Made by a program: the position numbers and the translations under genes. DNA of 64,000 bases from Rhodovulum sulfidophilum DSM 1374 (lineage in GTDB: Bacteria; Pseudomonadota; Alphaproteobacteria; Rhodobacterales; Rhodobacteraceae), in assembly GCF_001633165.1 (NCBI RefSeq), contig NZ_CP015418.1, forward strand, positions 2,976,001 to 3,040,000. Reading direction: 5' to 3'. Below are positions 27,536 through 39,316 of this stretch, piece by piece. Position 1 is the first letter of the stretch; each line of letters opens with the position of its first letter. The notes beneath the pieces were generated by a model. It did no database searches. It was given only the letters and a program-made list of their open reading frames with translations, and was not told the DNA's origin.

Positions 27536-28003
27536 TCATTCCTCACTGGGACGAACGTCGGGAAAGCTTACTATATTCCAAAAACGATCGAGAGTCTCAA
27601 TTAGAGGGCGATAATCTTGACCGGCGTTCTGTTTAAGGATGTATCCTGAAATCCCGGCCTCATAGGCCTTACGTTTATCTTGGTCATTGTTCGAGGTTGT
27701 GAGCACAAAAACAATTACTTGCTTTAGACTACAATCCTTGCGCAGCTCATTCAGGAATTCCAGACCGTTCATGCGCGGCATCTGGATATCGGCCAGAACG
27801 ATGTAGGGGATCGAGGGATGCGGACGCGCGCGACCCCGCATGATAGACAGGGCCTCGACGCCATCAACGGCGCGAATCATGGTGGCTTCGATACCCGCAC
27901 GATAAAGCGCCCGACGCACCGCCTTCACATCGCCATCGTCGTCCTCGACCATCAACAGGTTGAGAGGTGCACGAGCGGTCGACAGGTTCGGTCTTTGGTT
28001 CAT
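27536..28003 (-). CDS. Stand-alone response regulator receiver (Rcp1-like)
   Basis: ATG 28003 overlaps the kinase stop (ATGA) and gives a 155-residue receiver. It has the acidic triplet EDDDGD, the phosphoacceptor Asp72 in VLADIQMPRMNG, Thr in VLTTSNND, and Lys in GYILKQ. The insertion MRGRARPHPSIPY before the phosphoacceptor strand is typical of Rcp1-like regulators paired with phytochrome-like kinases. There is no output domain. Coupling to the 775-residue kinase makes that its likely phosphodonor. Confidence 0.87.
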   Translation of the reverse strand: MNQRPNLSTARAPLNLLMVEDDDGDVKAVRRALYRAGIEATMIRAVDGVEALSIMRGRARPHPSIPYIVLADIQMPRMNGLEFLNELRKDCSLKQVIVFVLTTSNNDQDKRKAYEAGISGYILKQNAGQDYRPLIETLDRFWNIVSFPDVRPSEE

Positions 28004-30327
28004 GCGGCGCGCCCCGTCGCCTTGTCGGCTCGAGCCGCCTTGGGCCAAACCAGATTTATGGTTGTGCCGCGTGAGCCGTCGCTGTCGATCCGGACTTCGC
28101 CGCCGGCGAGCTGGATATGTTTGAGCACCATTGCCAGCCCCATACCGCTGGCCTCGACCTCGTCACGCGGACGCAGGGTCTGGAACATCTCAAAAACTTT
28201 TGCATGATATTTGGGCGGTATCCCGGGCCCGTCATCGGTTACCGAAAGGTGATACGCGGTGTCTGTCTCGTAGCCCGACAGACGGACGAAGCCGGTTTCC
28301 CGATCATGATGCTTGAGAGAATTTCCGAGCAGGTTGAGCAGAACAGTCTTGATCGGCATGTTCGGAATTCGCAGATCCATGAATTCCGGCGTGGCCTCGA
28401 AGGAGAAGCCATCGGGAATTTGCAACAACCCACGCAATTCGTCGAAAAGGTCCCGACCTTCGACGATCTGCGCCTTTTCTTCGATCCGACCGATCCGCGA
28501 ATGGTTCAACAGATCGTCGAGCAAGCGCTCCATCCGAGCGACACGACTGCGCAGAAGATCCATGCTGTCGCGCGTATCTTCGTTGAGATAGGGGGCAAGA
28601 TCCTCCTCGAGCCAGGCCGAAGCGTTATCGATAACCCGTAGCGGCGCCTTGAGGTCGTGCGACGCGAAATAGGCAAAAGCATCCAGATCGGCATTCGATC
28701 GCTCGAGCGCCTTGACCAACGCCTCACTGCGTGCCTGTTGCTCATGTCGACTGGTCACATCGCGAATGACGCCGATATAACGCGACCCTCCGGTCTGACG
28801 GGCGCTGGCCACCGAGATTTCGACGATGATCTGCGTCCCGTCCTTGCGAACGCCCGCCACCTCGCGCCCCGCAATCAGTCGCTTCTGCTCCCTGCGCCCA
28901 ATCCGCCGCCGCAGCATGTCGTTATGTCGTTCTGCGTCTTCCTCGCTCATCAGGATCGACACATTGCGACCGACCATGTCGGCGGCGTCGTAACCGAAAA
29001 TGCGCGCCGTAGCGGCGTTCACCTCCTCGATCACGCCTGCTTCCGAGATCGTGATCAGACCATCTGCCGCCTCGGAAAAGATCGCGTTGAGCTTCGTCGA
29101 TTTTTGATAGAGCCGGTCGTTGAGGCTGACCAGCGCCCGCGCGAGTTCGCCGACCTCGTCATTGGTGGTCGGGATGAGGTCGCTCATATCCTCGCCCAAA
29201 TCGCATTTGCGCAGCCCCTGGGCCAGCCGGTGCAGCGGAGCGGTCAGTTGCTTGCCGATGATCCAGGCGACCGACGCGGCCCCCACCGACAGGACGATGG
29301 CAGCCGCAAGACCGCAGAAGAGTTGCTGACGGAGCGGCGCGAACAGCAACCGTGTCGGCAATTCGGTCACCACGAAGATATCCGTCCGCAAGCTCAGCCG
29401 ATCGCCGCGACTGGGCGACCCCGATGGCAGGCTGGTCACATTGAAAGCACGGCGCCAGCCGATTTCGGTCGTATCAGCCATGTCGCCGCCCCCGATACCC
29501 GCAAGATCGGGCAGCTCGGCCGGGTTCCATTCGGGCGTGTCGTGAAAGCGCAGCCGACCGGGACCGGTCACCGGATCGAAGATCATGTAATCGTTCGAGG
29601 AGGTCATGACCGTCACCGAGAAACCGTCGGACGGATGCAGATTGGCGGCGCGCAGCAACCACTCGAAATCGGCGTTGATCACCAGCGCACCGCCGACAGT
29701 GCCCGCAGTCCCCAGGACCGGCACGACAAAACGGATCGTGGGCGGACCGACCTCGCGACCATGTTCGTGGTTCGGAGTGATGCGCGAGAAGAAGGGAAGA
29801 CCCGCATTCAGCGCCTTGCGGTCGGCCAGATAAGGCTCGTTGCCCTTCGACTGCATCCCGCCGGGTGCGACGACCTCGATCCGATCCCCCACACGGTGAA
29901 CGCGCACGATCTCGCGCCAGTTGTTCTCGCGCCCGATATAACGGACCTGGGTGTAATGCGGCCGGGTCAGAAGCACGGATTCGAACACCGCCTCAAGCCG
30001 CTTTCGCCAGTAAACCTGGCCCTCGTCGTCAGATCCGGTCCCGTTTGCGCCTCGGGTCGTGCCATCGGCCACAGCGCCGATCTCCGGCAGCACCGAGAGA
30101 TTGCCGGCATCGGAGGCCATCAGTTCCAGCTCGCGCAGCACCCGCTCGCTGAAAAAGGCACCGGCAAACTCCATGCGCGACAAAGCCGCCTGACGATACC
30201 ATTGCGACCCGAAGAGGGTGACAGCGGAAAAGACGAGCGTGGCCGTCAGCACGACGACAAGCGCCAGAAGCGCGAGCTTCGCGCTGAGCCCGAGGCGACG
30301 TCTGGCTATGATCCCTCCGATCGCCAC
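28000..30327 (-). CDS. Membrane histidine kinase with dCACHE-like sensor, HAMP and PAS
   Basis: The 775-residue kinase has two membrane helices (about 17-40 and 336-358) around a large periplasmic domain that looks like a double CACHE module (RYIGRENNWREIVRVHR, VGGALVINADFEWLL). A HAMP segment (about 360-410), a PAS domain (about 415-520), a HisKA domain with His557 in YFASHDLKAPLRVI, and an HATPase domain with NLLGNSLKHH and GMGLAMVLKH follow. The H-box and the overlapping Rcp1-like receiver place it with phytochrome-type kinases in its catalytic part. It follows the upstream receiver gene by nine bases and is in a four-gene operon. The ligand is unknown. Confidence 0.9.
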   Translation of the reverse strand: MAIGGIIARRRLGLSAKLALLALVVVLTATLVFSAVTLFGSQWYRQAALSRMEFAGAFFSERVLRELELMASDAGNLSVLPEIGAVADGTTRGANGTGSDDEGQVYWRKRLEAVFESVLLTRPHYTQVRYIGRENNWREIVRVHRVGDRIEVVAPGGMQSKGNEPYLADRKALNAGLPFFSRITPNHEHGREVGPPTIRFVVPVLGTAGTVGGALVINADFEWLLRAANLHPSDGFSVTVMTSSNDYMIFDPVTGPGRLRFHDTPEWNPAELPDLAGIGGGDMADTTEIGWRRAFNVTSLPSGSPSRGDRLSLRTDIFVVTELPTRLLFAPLRQQLFCGLAAAIVLSVGAASVAWIIGKQLTAPLHRLAQGLRKCDLGEDMSDLIPTTNDEVGELARALVSLNDRLYQKSTKLNAIFSEAADGLITISEAGVIEEVNAATARIFGYDAADMVGRNVSILMSEEDAERHNDMLRRRIGRREQKRLIAGREVAGVRKDGTQIIVEISVASARQTGGSRYIGVIRDVTSRHEQQARSEALVKALERSNADLDAFAYFASHDLKAPLRVIDNASAWLEEDLAPYLNEDTRDSMDLLRSRVARMERLLDDLLNHSRIGRIEEKAQIVEGRDLFDELRGLLQIPDGFSFEATPEFMDLRIPNMPIKTVLLNLLGNSLKHHDRETGFVRLSGYETDTAYHLSVTDDGPGIPPKYHAKVFEMFQTLRPRDEVEASGMGLAMVLKHIQLAGGEVRIDSDGSRGTTINLVWPKAARADKATGRAA

Positions 30328-30336
30328 GCATCCATC

Positions 30337-31047
30337 CTATCGCGACAACCGCTCGCGCCCGGGATCCACCTCAAGGGCGAGAATGCCGTTCATGTTCTCC
30401 AGATATTCGAACAGCTCCATGCAGGCCCGCTCGGCCTCGGCGACCTCCTGGCTGATCTGGGCATGGCCCTCGACCGATTGCGTGACGCCACGGATCTTGC
30501 GCAGCATTCCCGACAGCATGCCGCGGATATCGGCCGCGCAGACCGCGGAAAACCTCTCGAGCATGCGTTCGACGCTGACCCGGGCCTCATGTTCGCGAAG
30601 GATCGCGGCCCGGTAGATCTCGCGCTCGATCGCGGCGGTCACGGCGCGGCGGATCATCGAGATGCTGAGCTCGTCCTTGACCAGGAAGTCGGAACAACCG
30701 CTGCGCATCGCCTCGACCACAGTTGCCGGCGCATCGGTGCTGGTGATCATGATGGCGATCGCCTCGGCCTGAGCGGGATGGGCCTTGAGCAACTCGAGCG
30801 CGTCCAGCCCGGTATCCATCTTCAGGTCGTAGTCGAGAAAAACCATGTCATAAGGGGCTTCGTCCAGCGCGCGACGAAAATCGTCCAGATCCGCGGCTTC
30901 ACGTACCCGGAAACTGAGCCCCGCCCGCAGACAGAGCTGTTTCAGCCGCATGCGGTCGATTTCATTGTCGTCCAGCATCAGGACACCGAAGGTCCGCTCG
31001 GCAGGGCGACGAAGCACAGGGAGACTGTCCGTTGGCATATTCGTCAT
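30337..31047 (-). CDS. Response regulator receiver with helical C-terminal extension
   Basis: The 236-residue protein has a receiver domain (about 20-140; Asp26-Asp27, phosphoacceptor Asp72 in VFLDYDLKMDTG, Thr in ITSTD, Lys in FLVKDEL). A C-terminal helical region of roughly 95 residues follows, with no recognisable DNA-binding or enzymatic motif. The helical part could be a dimerisation or histidine-phosphotransfer-like domain, but I see no obvious H-box. It is the first gene of the minus-strand two-component operon. ATG 31047 has AAGG nine bases upstream. Confidence 0.8.
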   Translation of the reverse strand: MTNMPTDSLPVLRRPAERTFGVLMLDDNEIDRMRLKQLCLRAGLSFRVREAADLDDFRRALDEAPYDMVFLDYDLKMDTGLDALELLKAHPAQAEAIAIMITSTDAPATVVEAMRSGCSDFLVKDELSISMIRRAVTAAIEREIYRAAILREHEARVSVERMLERFSAVCAADIRGMLSGMLRKIRGVTQSVEGHAQISQEVAEAERACMELFEYLENMNGILALEVDPGRERLSR

Positions 31048-31108
31048 GTCAGGAAACCTTGATCACGAGCCGGTGCAATGGCGACCTGTCGTCGATCGGC
31101 CTGCTTGG

Positions 31109-31138
31109 CGTAACACTACCCGTATGATTTGGGTTACG
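31109..31138. promoter_or_regulatory. Inverted repeat CGTAAC-N18-GTTACG upstream of a two-component operon
   Basis: CGTAAC at 31109-31114 and GTTACG at 31133-31138 are exact inverted copies, 62-91 bases upstream of the start at 31047. Related GTTAAC and TACGTAA strings follow immediately. The region is AT-rich for this genome and lies between the katG terminator and the operon, so it should contain the operon promoter. It could be an operator; nothing identifies the protein that would bind it. Confidence 0.35.
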
Positions 31139-31155
31139 AGTTAACGCTACGTAAA

Positions 31156-31196
31156 ATCCCGATGGGTTTCAGCAGAAAACTGAAACCCATCGGGAT
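31156..31196 (-). terminator. Strong perfect hairpin, likely katG terminator
   Basis: A perfect 17-base inverted repeat (arm ATCCCGATGGGTTTCAG at 31156-31172, its complement at 31180-31196) encloses a seven-base loop. Read on the minus strand, the stem is followed by TTTT, which fits an intrinsic terminator about 140 bases downstream of the katG stop and just before the promoter of the next minus-strand operon. On the plus strand there is no clean T run. Confidence 0.65.
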
Positions 31197-31336
31197 GAGT
31201 TTGTATAAAAATGGATTGCGGCGCCACCCTTTGCGATTTGGAAACTTTCGCAACGGATACTGCACAGAAAGACAGAGAGCATCCCCCCTTTCCCTGGCCC
31301 GGGGCGGCCAGCGTCGCCCCGGGCGGTCTCATACGC

Positions 31337-34507
<3,171 letters not shown>

Positions 34508-34592
34508 GAGCGACAAATTTGAGCGTTTTTCTTTGGTAATCCTTAATTCTTCCCCTGCTACCTCTGAGCCGTGTTGCCCGGAATTGAGCTTG

Positions 34593-35336
34593 ATGAGTGT
34601 TGACACCCAATGCCTCGATTTCGTCGAAACTCTGCGCGCGCAAACCTCGTTCGATTCCCTCTGGCGGGTGTTCAACGACCACCTGCACAGTCACGGTGTG
34701 TCGCGTATCATCTATGCTCAGACACCGGCGGTCAGGTCGCGGACGATTTCGCAGGAGATGCTCTATCGCTCGACCTTTCCCGCCGACTTCACCCATCTTT
34801 ATGCCGAAAAAGGGATGATCGACCACGACCCGCGCGCGCTTTACTGCGACTCCGGGGCCGAGGCGCCGCTATACTGGGCCCATCCCGACGCCCGTCTCGA
34901 TACCGATCCCGCGAGCCGCGAGGTGCTGGATCTATGCGAGGATTTCGGGGTGAGTTTCGGCCTCACGCTGCCGCTCAAGGGGGCGTCGGCGCTGAACCGC
35001 AGCGGCGCGGGGCTGGCCTTCTCGGCGCGCAGTGGCGATGAGGCGGCCGATATCCTTGCCACCAGCGGAAGCGCGATTTGCGCGGCAACCCGGCTGTTTC
35101 ATGCGCTTGCACAGACGCCGGCAATCGCCCCCGGCAGTGTCCGGCTGTCGCTGCGCGAACGCGAATGCCTGCTCTGGGCGGCAACCGGATTGCGCAACAA
35201 AGAAATCGCCTTCCGGCTGTCGATCTCGGAAAAGACCGTCGAGCATCACATGGCCTCGGCGATGACCAAGCTGCATGCCATGAACCGCACCCATGCCGTT
35301 GCGCGGGCCCTGATATTTGGCCTGATCGTTCCGTAG
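34593..35336 (+). CDS. LuxR-family regulator with autoinducer-binding domain (solo)
   Basis: The 247-residue protein has an N-terminal autoinducer-binding domain (about 15-160) and a C-terminal LuxR helix-turn-helix (about 182-245; LRERECLLWAATGLRNKEIA and SEKTVEHHM). The segment FPADFTHLYAEKGMIDHDP matches the acyl-homoserine-lactone pocket region: Tyr and Asp of the conserved set are present, but the usual Trp of the PxEW motif is Phe. No luxI-type synthase is in the window, so it is a solo here. The preceding M48 gene ends 85 bases upstream. A terminator follows. Confidence 0.88.
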   Translation: MSVDTQCLDFVETLRAQTSFDSLWRVFNDHLHSHGVSRIIYAQTPAVRSRTISQEMLYRSTFPADFTHLYAEKGMIDHDPRALYCDSGAEAPLYWAHPDARLDTDPASREVLDLCEDFGVSFGLTLPLKGASALNRSGAGLAFSARSGDEAADILATSGSAICAATRLFHALAQTPAIAPGSVRLSLRERECLLWAATGLRNKEIAFRLSISEKTVEHHMASAMTKLHAMNRTHAVARALIFGLIVP

Positions 35337-35347
35337 CCTCCCTCGCG

Positions 35348-35402
35348 CCCGGCCCTGCCGGACCTTGCCGGGCCGGGCATTGGGGAAAACCCCCGGTTTT
35401 TT
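35348..35402 (+). terminator. Terminator downstream of the LuxR gene
   Basis: CCCGGCCC (35348-35355) and GGGCCGGG (35370-35377) form a perfect eight-base stem. Directly after it, GGGG-AAAA-CCCC at 82-93 of the same line leads through CCGG into six T residues (35397-35402). The T run and the position 12 bases after the stop support an intrinsic terminator for luxR. No gene is seen in 35403-35644, apart from a short inverted repeat GGGAGA-gcga-TCTCCC at 35551-35566. Confidence 0.65.
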
Positions 35403-35644
35403 CTGCGCTGCAGCAAGCGCATAATAGGCGAACCCAATTGGGGGGTGTGCGGCGGATCGGGACGGCCGGGCTCAGTGGGCTCCGCGCCCGAGTCACTCCG
35501 GGCGTGCAAATCGGGTCGGAATGGTCCGAGGTTCGATACGGGCACCGCACGGGAGAGCGATCTCCCTTCATTGCCATGGTCGTTGGGCCATGTCTGCGGG
35601 AGGCGACGGAGAGTGGCCGGCGCTTCCCGCAGTTTCCGGCCGCG

Positions 35645-36196
35645 TCAGCCCCGGGGCGTGTCCAGGGCCTTGCCCAGCCGCGGCAGCCGCGCCCGCTTGA
35701 GCAGCGCGCGCCGGTCCAGCGTCTCGGCCGCGATCCGCTCGGCCGCGTCATGCACCTCGGCGACCGTCGCCTCGACCGGCTCCGGATCGGCCAGCCACAG
35801 ATCCATCAGAAGCGCGTCGGGCGCGGCACGGCGCAGCGCCTCCGCGGCCAGCAGATGACCGGGAAAGTCGCGCGCATTGAAGGTCAGCAGAAGATCGGCC
35901 CCGCCCGCGATGGCCGCGGACAGGACATGCACATCATTCGGATCGGGCAGCCAGAGCCGCGCCTCGAGCCCGGCCCGCGGCGCCACCTCCGCCCCCGGCC
36001 ATGCCGCGCGCAGCAGCGCGATCTCGGCCCGCGCCTGCGCCTCGCCGGTCGGGCCGATCTTGCGCGCGGCCCGCGCCCATTCCTCGAGGATGCGCGCCGA
36101 CCAGAGCGGGGTGAAGCCGCCCCGGCGCGCGACGCCCAGAAGGATCTCGCGCAGCACGGTCGGGTAAAGCACGCAGGCGTCCAGCAGGACCTTCAT
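35645..36196 (-). CDS. PIN-domain protein, putative ribonuclease
   Basis: ATG 36196 overlaps the stop of the methyltransferase gene (ATGA) and gives 183 residues. The start MKVLLDACVLYP carries the first acidic residue of PIN nucleases (Asp6). Further acidic sites lie in ILEEWAR, in LPDPNDVHVLSAAI and in FNARDFP, and together they make a metal-binding pocket. PIN proteins are often toxins of toxin-antitoxin pairs, but no small antitoxin gene adjoins this one. Its partner in the operon is an rRNA methyltransferase, so a role in RNA processing is equally possible. Confidence 0.78.
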   Translation of the reverse strand: MKVLLDACVLYPTVLREILLGVARRGGFTPLWSARILEEWARAARKIGPTGEAQARAEIALLRAAWPGAEVAPRAGLEARLWLPDPNDVHVLSAAIAGGADLLLTFNARDFPGHLLAAEALRRAAPDALLMDLWLADPEPVEATVAEVHDAAERIAAETLDRRALLKRARLPRLGKALDTPRG

Positions 36197-37389
36197 TCGG
36201 TCAGACGGAAGGCCAGCGCCTTCAGATAGCCCGACTCGGCCAGCTGCGGCAGCACCGGGTGATCGGGACCGGCAAAGCCGGTATAGACGATCGGCCCGCG
36301 TCGCCCGGCCTTGCCGATGCCGCGCGCGCTGGCCGCCCGGAATTTCGCCAGATCGGCGGCATGCGAACAGGAACAAAGGACCAGATAGCCGCCGGGCGCC
36401 ACCAGCGTCGCCGCCAGCCGCGCCACCCGCTCATAGGCCCGGAGCCCCGCATCCAACGCCTTCTTCGAGGGGGCGAAGGCGGGCGGATCGCAGATCACCA
36501 GATCGAATTGCGCGCCTTCGGCATCCAGAGCCGCCAGCGTGTCGAAGGCATCGCCCTTCCGGGTCGCGAACCGTGCGTCGAGGCCCGAGGCCCGGGCGCC
36601 CGCCTCGGCCAGCGCCAGAGCGGGCTCGGAACCGTCGACCGCCAGCGCGCTTTCCGCCCCCGCCGCGAGTGCTGCCAGCGCGAAGCCGCCGACATGCGAA
36701 AAGACGTCGAGCACCCGCGCGCCCTGCGCCAGCCCCGCCGCGAAGGCATGGTTCGGCCGCTGATCGTAGAACAGCCCCGTCTTCTGCCCGCCGGTCAGAT
36801 CGGCCATGTAGGTCGCGCCATTCATCGGCACCGGCACCGGGCCCTCAAGCGCGCCCGTCAGGACCAGCGTCTCCTCGGCCAGTCCCTCGAGCCCGCGCAC
36901 CCGGCCCGAGCCGTTCTTGACCACGGTGCCGACGCCCGTGACCTGCCGCAGCGCCTCGACCAGCGCCTCCAGCCGAAGCTCGGCCCAGGCCGCGTTGGGC
37001 TGCACCACCGCCGTGTCGCCGAAACGGTCGATGACCACCCCCGGCAGCCCGTCGGCCTCGGCATGGACAAGCCGGTAGAAGGGCTGCTGGTAAAGCCGCT
37101 CGCGAAGGCGCGACGCCTGCCCGATCCGGGCGGCGAACCAGGCGCTATCGATCTCGGCCTCGGGATCGCGGTCGATCACCCGCGCCACGATCCGCGACAG
37201 CGGATTGACCGCGGCCAGGCCCAGCGGCCGTCGCTCGGTATCCTCCAGCACCGCCAGACTACCGGGCGCCAGCGCCCTGGTGCGCCGGTCCATGACCAGC
37301 TCGTCGGAATAAACCCATGGAAAACCATGCCGGATGGCGCGCGCTTCGGCCTTGGGCATGAGGCGGATCGTCGGATAATCGATGCTCAT
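36193..37389 (-). CDS. rlmI: Class I SAM-dependent rRNA methyltransferase, RlmI/RlmK type
   Basis: The 398-residue protein begins with a PUA-like RNA-binding domain (about 1-80; FPWVYSDELV) and ends with a Rossmann methyltransferase. Motif I is LDVFSHVGGFALAAL, motif IV DPPAFAPSKKAL, and the last part contains LVLCSCSH. The fit is to COG1092 enzymes that make 5-methylcytidine in 23S rRNA (m5C1962 in E. coli); the exact target is inferred. ATG 37389 has GAGGGA upstream. It is divergent from edd across a 120-base spacer. Confidence 0.87.
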   Translation of the reverse strand: MSIDYPTIRLMPKAEARAIRHGFPWVYSDELVMDRRTRALAPGSLAVLEDTERRPLGLAAVNPLSRIVARVIDRDPEAEIDSAWFAARIGQASRLRERLYQQPFYRLVHAEADGLPGVVIDRFGDTAVVQPNAAWAELRLEALVEALRQVTGVGTVVKNGSGRVRGLEGLAEETLVLTGALEGPVPVPMNGATYMADLTGGQKTGLFYDQRPNHAFAAGLAQGARVLDVFSHVGGFALAALAAGAESALAVDGSEPALALAEAGARASGLDARFATRKGDAFDTLAALDAEGAQFDLVICDPPAFAPSKKALDAGLRAYERVARLAATLVAPGGYLVLCSCSHAADLAKFRAASARGIGKAGRRGPIVYTGFAGPDHPVLPQLAESGYLKALAFRLTE

Positions 37390-37455
37390 CGCTTCCCTCT
37401 AGGGCCTCGCGCGGGCGACGTGAAGCGGATTCGCAGCCCCCGCCGCCCCTTTCCC

Positions 37456-37469
37456 CGTTAGCGCTAACG
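37456..37469. promoter_or_regulatory. LacI-type palindromic operator upstream of edd
   Basis: CGTTAGCGCTAACG is a perfect 14-base palindrome with the central CG step typical of LacI-family operators that control sugar acid and central carbon genes. It lies 40 bases before the edd start and just upstream of a TATAAG -10-like string (37473-37478), where a bound repressor would block the promoter. No LacI-family regulator is coded in the window. Confidence 0.65.
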
Positions 37470-37509
37470 CCCTATAAGTGGCACGAAAGCCCGCGACAGG
37501 AGACCCGTT

Positions 37510-39315
37510 ATGCCGCTTCATCCAGTGCTGGAAGAGGTCACCCAAGCCATTGCCAGCCGCTCGGCCGAAACCCGCGCCGCCTATCTCGACCGGATCGGAC
37601 GCGCCGCAGACCAGGGCCCGGCCCGCGCCCATCTGACCTGTGGCAACCAGGCCCATGCCTATGCCGCCTCGGGCGAGGCCAAGGACCGCCTGGCCGTGGG
37701 CCGCGCGCCCAATCTCGGGATCGTCACCGCCTATAATGACATGCTCTCGGCGCATCAGCCCTTCGAGCGCTTCCCGGCGCTGATCCGCGACGCCGCGCGC
37801 ACGGCAGGGGCCACGGCCCAGGTCGCGGGCGGCGTGCCCGCCATGTGCGACGGCGTCACCCAGGGCCAGACCGGGATGGAGCTGTCGCTGTTCTCGCGCG
37901 ACGTGATCGCACTGTCAGCCGGCGTCGCGCTCAGCCATAACTGCTTTGACGCGGCGCTCTTCATGGGCGTTTGCGACAAGATCGTGCCGGGCCTCGTGAT
38001 CGCTGCGGCAAGCTTCGGCCATATCCCGGCGGTGTTCCTGCCCGCGGGGCCGATGACAAGCGGCCTGCCCAATGATGAGAAATCGAAGGTCCGCCAGAAA
38101 TACGCCACCGGAGAGATCGGCCGGGACGAGCTGATGCAGGCCGAGATGGAAAGCTATCACGGCCCGGGCACCTGCACCTTCTACGGCACCGCCAATTCCA
38201 ACCAGATGCTGATGGAGCTGATGGGGCTGCACCTGCCGGGCGCCAGTTTCGTCACCCCCAACACGGACCTGCGCGACGCGCTGACCGTCGCGGGCGCGCA
38301 ACGGGCGCTGGAAATCACCGCCCTGGGCAACCGCTACACCCCCGCGGGCCGGGTTCTGGACGAACGCGCCTTCGCCAATGGCATCGTCGGGCTGATGGCG
38401 ACGGGGGGCTCCACCAATCTCGTGCTGCACCTGCCCGCCATGGCGCGCGCCGCGGGCATCCTCCTCGACATCGAGGATTTCGCGCGCCTGTCGGAAATCA
38501 CACCGCTGATGGCCCGCGTCTATCCCAACGGGCTGGCCGACGTGAACCATTTCCACGCCGCCGGGGGCTTGGGCTACATGATCGGCGAGTTGCTCGAGGC
38601 GGGCCTGCTGCATCCCGACACCCTGACCGTCGCGGGCGAGGGCCTCGCCCGCTACACGCAGGAACCGAAGCTCGTCGATGGCCGCCTGACCTGGAGCGAG
38701 GGCGCGGGCGAAAGCCTCAACGACAAGATCCTGCGCACCGCCGCCGATCCGTTCCAGAAGACGGGCGGGCTGCGCGCCCTCGACGGCAATCTCGGGCGCG
38801 GCATCATCAAGATCTCGGCCGTGGCCCCCGAGCGCCATGTGATCGAGGCCCCCGCGCGCATCTTCCAGGACCAGGAAGAGGTCAAGGCCGCGTTCCGGCG
38901 TGGCGAGTTCACCTCGGACACCATCGTCGTCGTCCGCTTCCAGGGGCCGCGCGCCAACGGGATGCCCGAACTCCACGCCCTGACCCCCACCCTTTCGGTG
39001 CTGCAGGATCGCGGCCTCAAGGTCGCGCTGGTCACCGACGGCCGGATGTCGGGCGCCTCCGGCAAGGTGCCCGCCGCGATCCATGTCTCGCCCGAGGCCG
39101 CCGATGGCGGCCCGCTCGCCCGGCTGCGCGACGGCGACGTGATCCGGCTCGACGCGCCCGCGGGCCGGCTCGAGGTGCGGACCGAAGGCGCCCTCGACCG
39201 CGCCCCCGTCACCCCCGACCTCTCGGCCAACGAGACCGGGCTGGGGCGCGAACTCTTCGCGGCCTTCCGCGCCAATGCGAAATCCGCAGCCGAAGGGGCG
39301 GGGATCGTTGTCTGA
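37510..39315 (+). CDS. edd: 6-phosphogluconate dehydratase (Entner-Doudoroff)
   Basis: The 601-residue protein is in the IlvD/Edd family and has the Edd-specific length and blocks: [39 protein letters not shown] and [13 protein letters not shown]. The C-terminal [21 protein letters not shown] block is also present. The iron-sulfur cysteines are in these motifs. It converts 6-phosphogluconate to 2-keto-3-deoxy-6-phosphogluconate, the substrate of the next gene. ATG 37510 follows a GACAGGAG ribosome site. The upstream palindrome suggests repression by a LacI-family protein. Confidence 0.96.
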   Translation: MPLHPVLEEVTQAIASRSAETRAAYLDRIGRAADQGPARAHLTCGNQAHAYAASGEAKDRLAVGRAPNLGIVTAYNDMLSAHQPFERFPALIRDAARTAGATAQVAGGVPAMCDGVTQGQTGMELSLFSRDVIALSAGVALSHNCFDAALFMGVCDKIVPGLVIAAASFGHIPAVFLPAGPMTSGLPNDEKSKVRQKYATGEIGRDELMQAEMESYHGPGTCTFYGTANSNQMLMELMGLHLPGASFVTPNTDLRDALTVAGAQRALEITALGNRYTPAGRVLDERAFANGIVGLMATGGSTNLVLHLPAMARAAGILLDIEDFARLSEITPLMARVYPNGLADVNHFHAAGGLGYMIGELLEAGLLHPDTLTVAGEGLARYTQEPKLVDGRLTWSEGAGESLNDKILRTAADPFQKTGGLRALDGNLGRGIIKISAVAPERHVIEAPARIFQDQEEVKAAFRRGEFTSDTIVVVRFQGPRANGMPELHALTPTLSVLQDRGLKVALVTDGRMSGASGKVPAAIHVSPEAADGGPLARLRDGDVIRLDAPAGRLEVRTEGALDRAPVTPDLSANETGLGRELFAAFRANAKSAAEGAGIVV

Positions 39316-39316
39316 C

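Noticed and set aside
35500..35570. GGTTCGATA string resembling a tRNA T-loop
   Set aside because: The flanking bases do not form a T stem, and no acceptor or anticodon stem can be drawn.
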